This document shows positions 5,687-5,731 of a stretch of DNA of 5,731 nucleotides, in pieces. The position numbers and the translations under genes are program-made. Origin of the DNA: Pseudomonadota bacterium (GTDB taxonomy: Bacteria > Pseudomonadota > Gammaproteobacteria > UBA4575); assembly GCA_009839635.1 (NCBI GenBank), contig VXPJ01000089.1:1-5731 (forward strand), given 5' to 3'. The notes beneath the pieces were generated by a model. The model had not been told where the DNA came from, did not search any database, and saw only the letters and a program-made list of their open reading frames with translations. The number at the start of each line of letters is the position of its first letter. The stretch's first letter is position 1.

Positions 5687-5731
5687 CTGACTATAATACA
5701 CATCTGACGCTGCCGACGATCTTACGCGTGT
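5687..5731 (+). other. Untrimmed Illumina Nextera adapter (non-biological)
   Basis: The sequence departs from Der here and matches a Nextera library end. Bases 5687-5705 match the 19-bp Tn5 mosaic-end complement at 16 of 19 positions (mismatches at 5690, 5693, 5695, all A). Bases 5706-5719 (GACGCTGCCGACGA) are the complement of the remaining read-1 adapter. Bases 5720-5727 (TCTTACGC) are the complement of GCGTAAGA, which I recall as the i5 index named S517. Bases 5728-5731 (GTGT) begin the complement of P5. From 5696 to 5731 the match is exact over 36 bases in the right order. This is read-through into adapter left at the end of the assembled sequence; codons read here are not genomic. Confidence 0.97.

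Noticed and set aside
5687..5705. A genuine Tn5/IS50 end inserted in der
   Set aside because: The 19 bases fit the engineered mosaic end better than the natural outside or inside end, and the bases after them are read-1 adapter, index and P5, not transposon DNA.
1..5731. tRNA genes, CRISPR arrays, insertion sequences, phage or defence genes
   Set aside because: None seen on either strand; gene spacing leaves no room beyond gaps of at most 128 bp, and all main frames are recognised housekeeping genes.

Overview
The window is a compact, entirely plus-strand block of housekeeping genes in the order iscX (3' end only), ndk, rodZ, hisS, yfgM, bamB, der (5' part only). This neighbourhood is characteristic of Gammaproteobacteria, where iscX-ndk-...-rodZ-...-hisS-yfgM-bamB-der is a long-known conserved order. 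The proteins fit that group: an E. coli-length HisRS, a YfgM with one membrane anchor, a BamB lipoprotein and a RodZ with helix-turn-helix, membrane segment and C-terminal beta domain. Species cannot be named. Three genes often found in this cluster (rlmN and a pilF/pilW-type gene before rodZ, ispG between rodZ and hisS) are absent here, so this is a condensed version of the locus.

Layout: 1-150 is the last 49 codons of iscX (tail of the iron-sulfur cluster operon). 151-241 is a short spacer with a possible weak promoter. 242-670 is ndk (nucleoside diphosphate kinase). 727-1701 is rodZ (MreB/cell-shape protein) with a repeat-like acidic periplasmic linker. 1737-3008 is hisS (histidyl-tRNA synthetase). 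3022-3645 is yfgM (membrane-anchored periplasmic TPR-like protein of the Sec translocon). 3665-4861 is bamB (outer-membrane assembly lipoprotein). 4862-4989 is the longest spacer. 4990 onward is der/engA (double GTPase for 50S ribosome assembly), which starts at GTG.

Gaps of 13-91 bp and the shared strand suggest that rodZ-hisS-yfgM-bamB form one transcription unit, with der perhaps also having its own promoter. Functionally the block mixes translation and ribosome assembly (hisS, der), nucleotide supply (ndk), Fe-S assembly (iscX) and envelope biogenesis (rodZ for the cytoskeleton, yfgM and bamB for export and outer-membrane protein assembly).

The most notable signal is not biological. The last 45 bases (5687-5731) are an untrimmed Illumina Nextera library adapter: Tn5 mosaic end, read-1 adapter, an 8-base i5 index and the first four bases of the P5 complement. 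The apparent C-terminal residues of der in this stretch are synthetic. I found no evidence for an undescribed biological system; the remaining observations are modest features of known genes.
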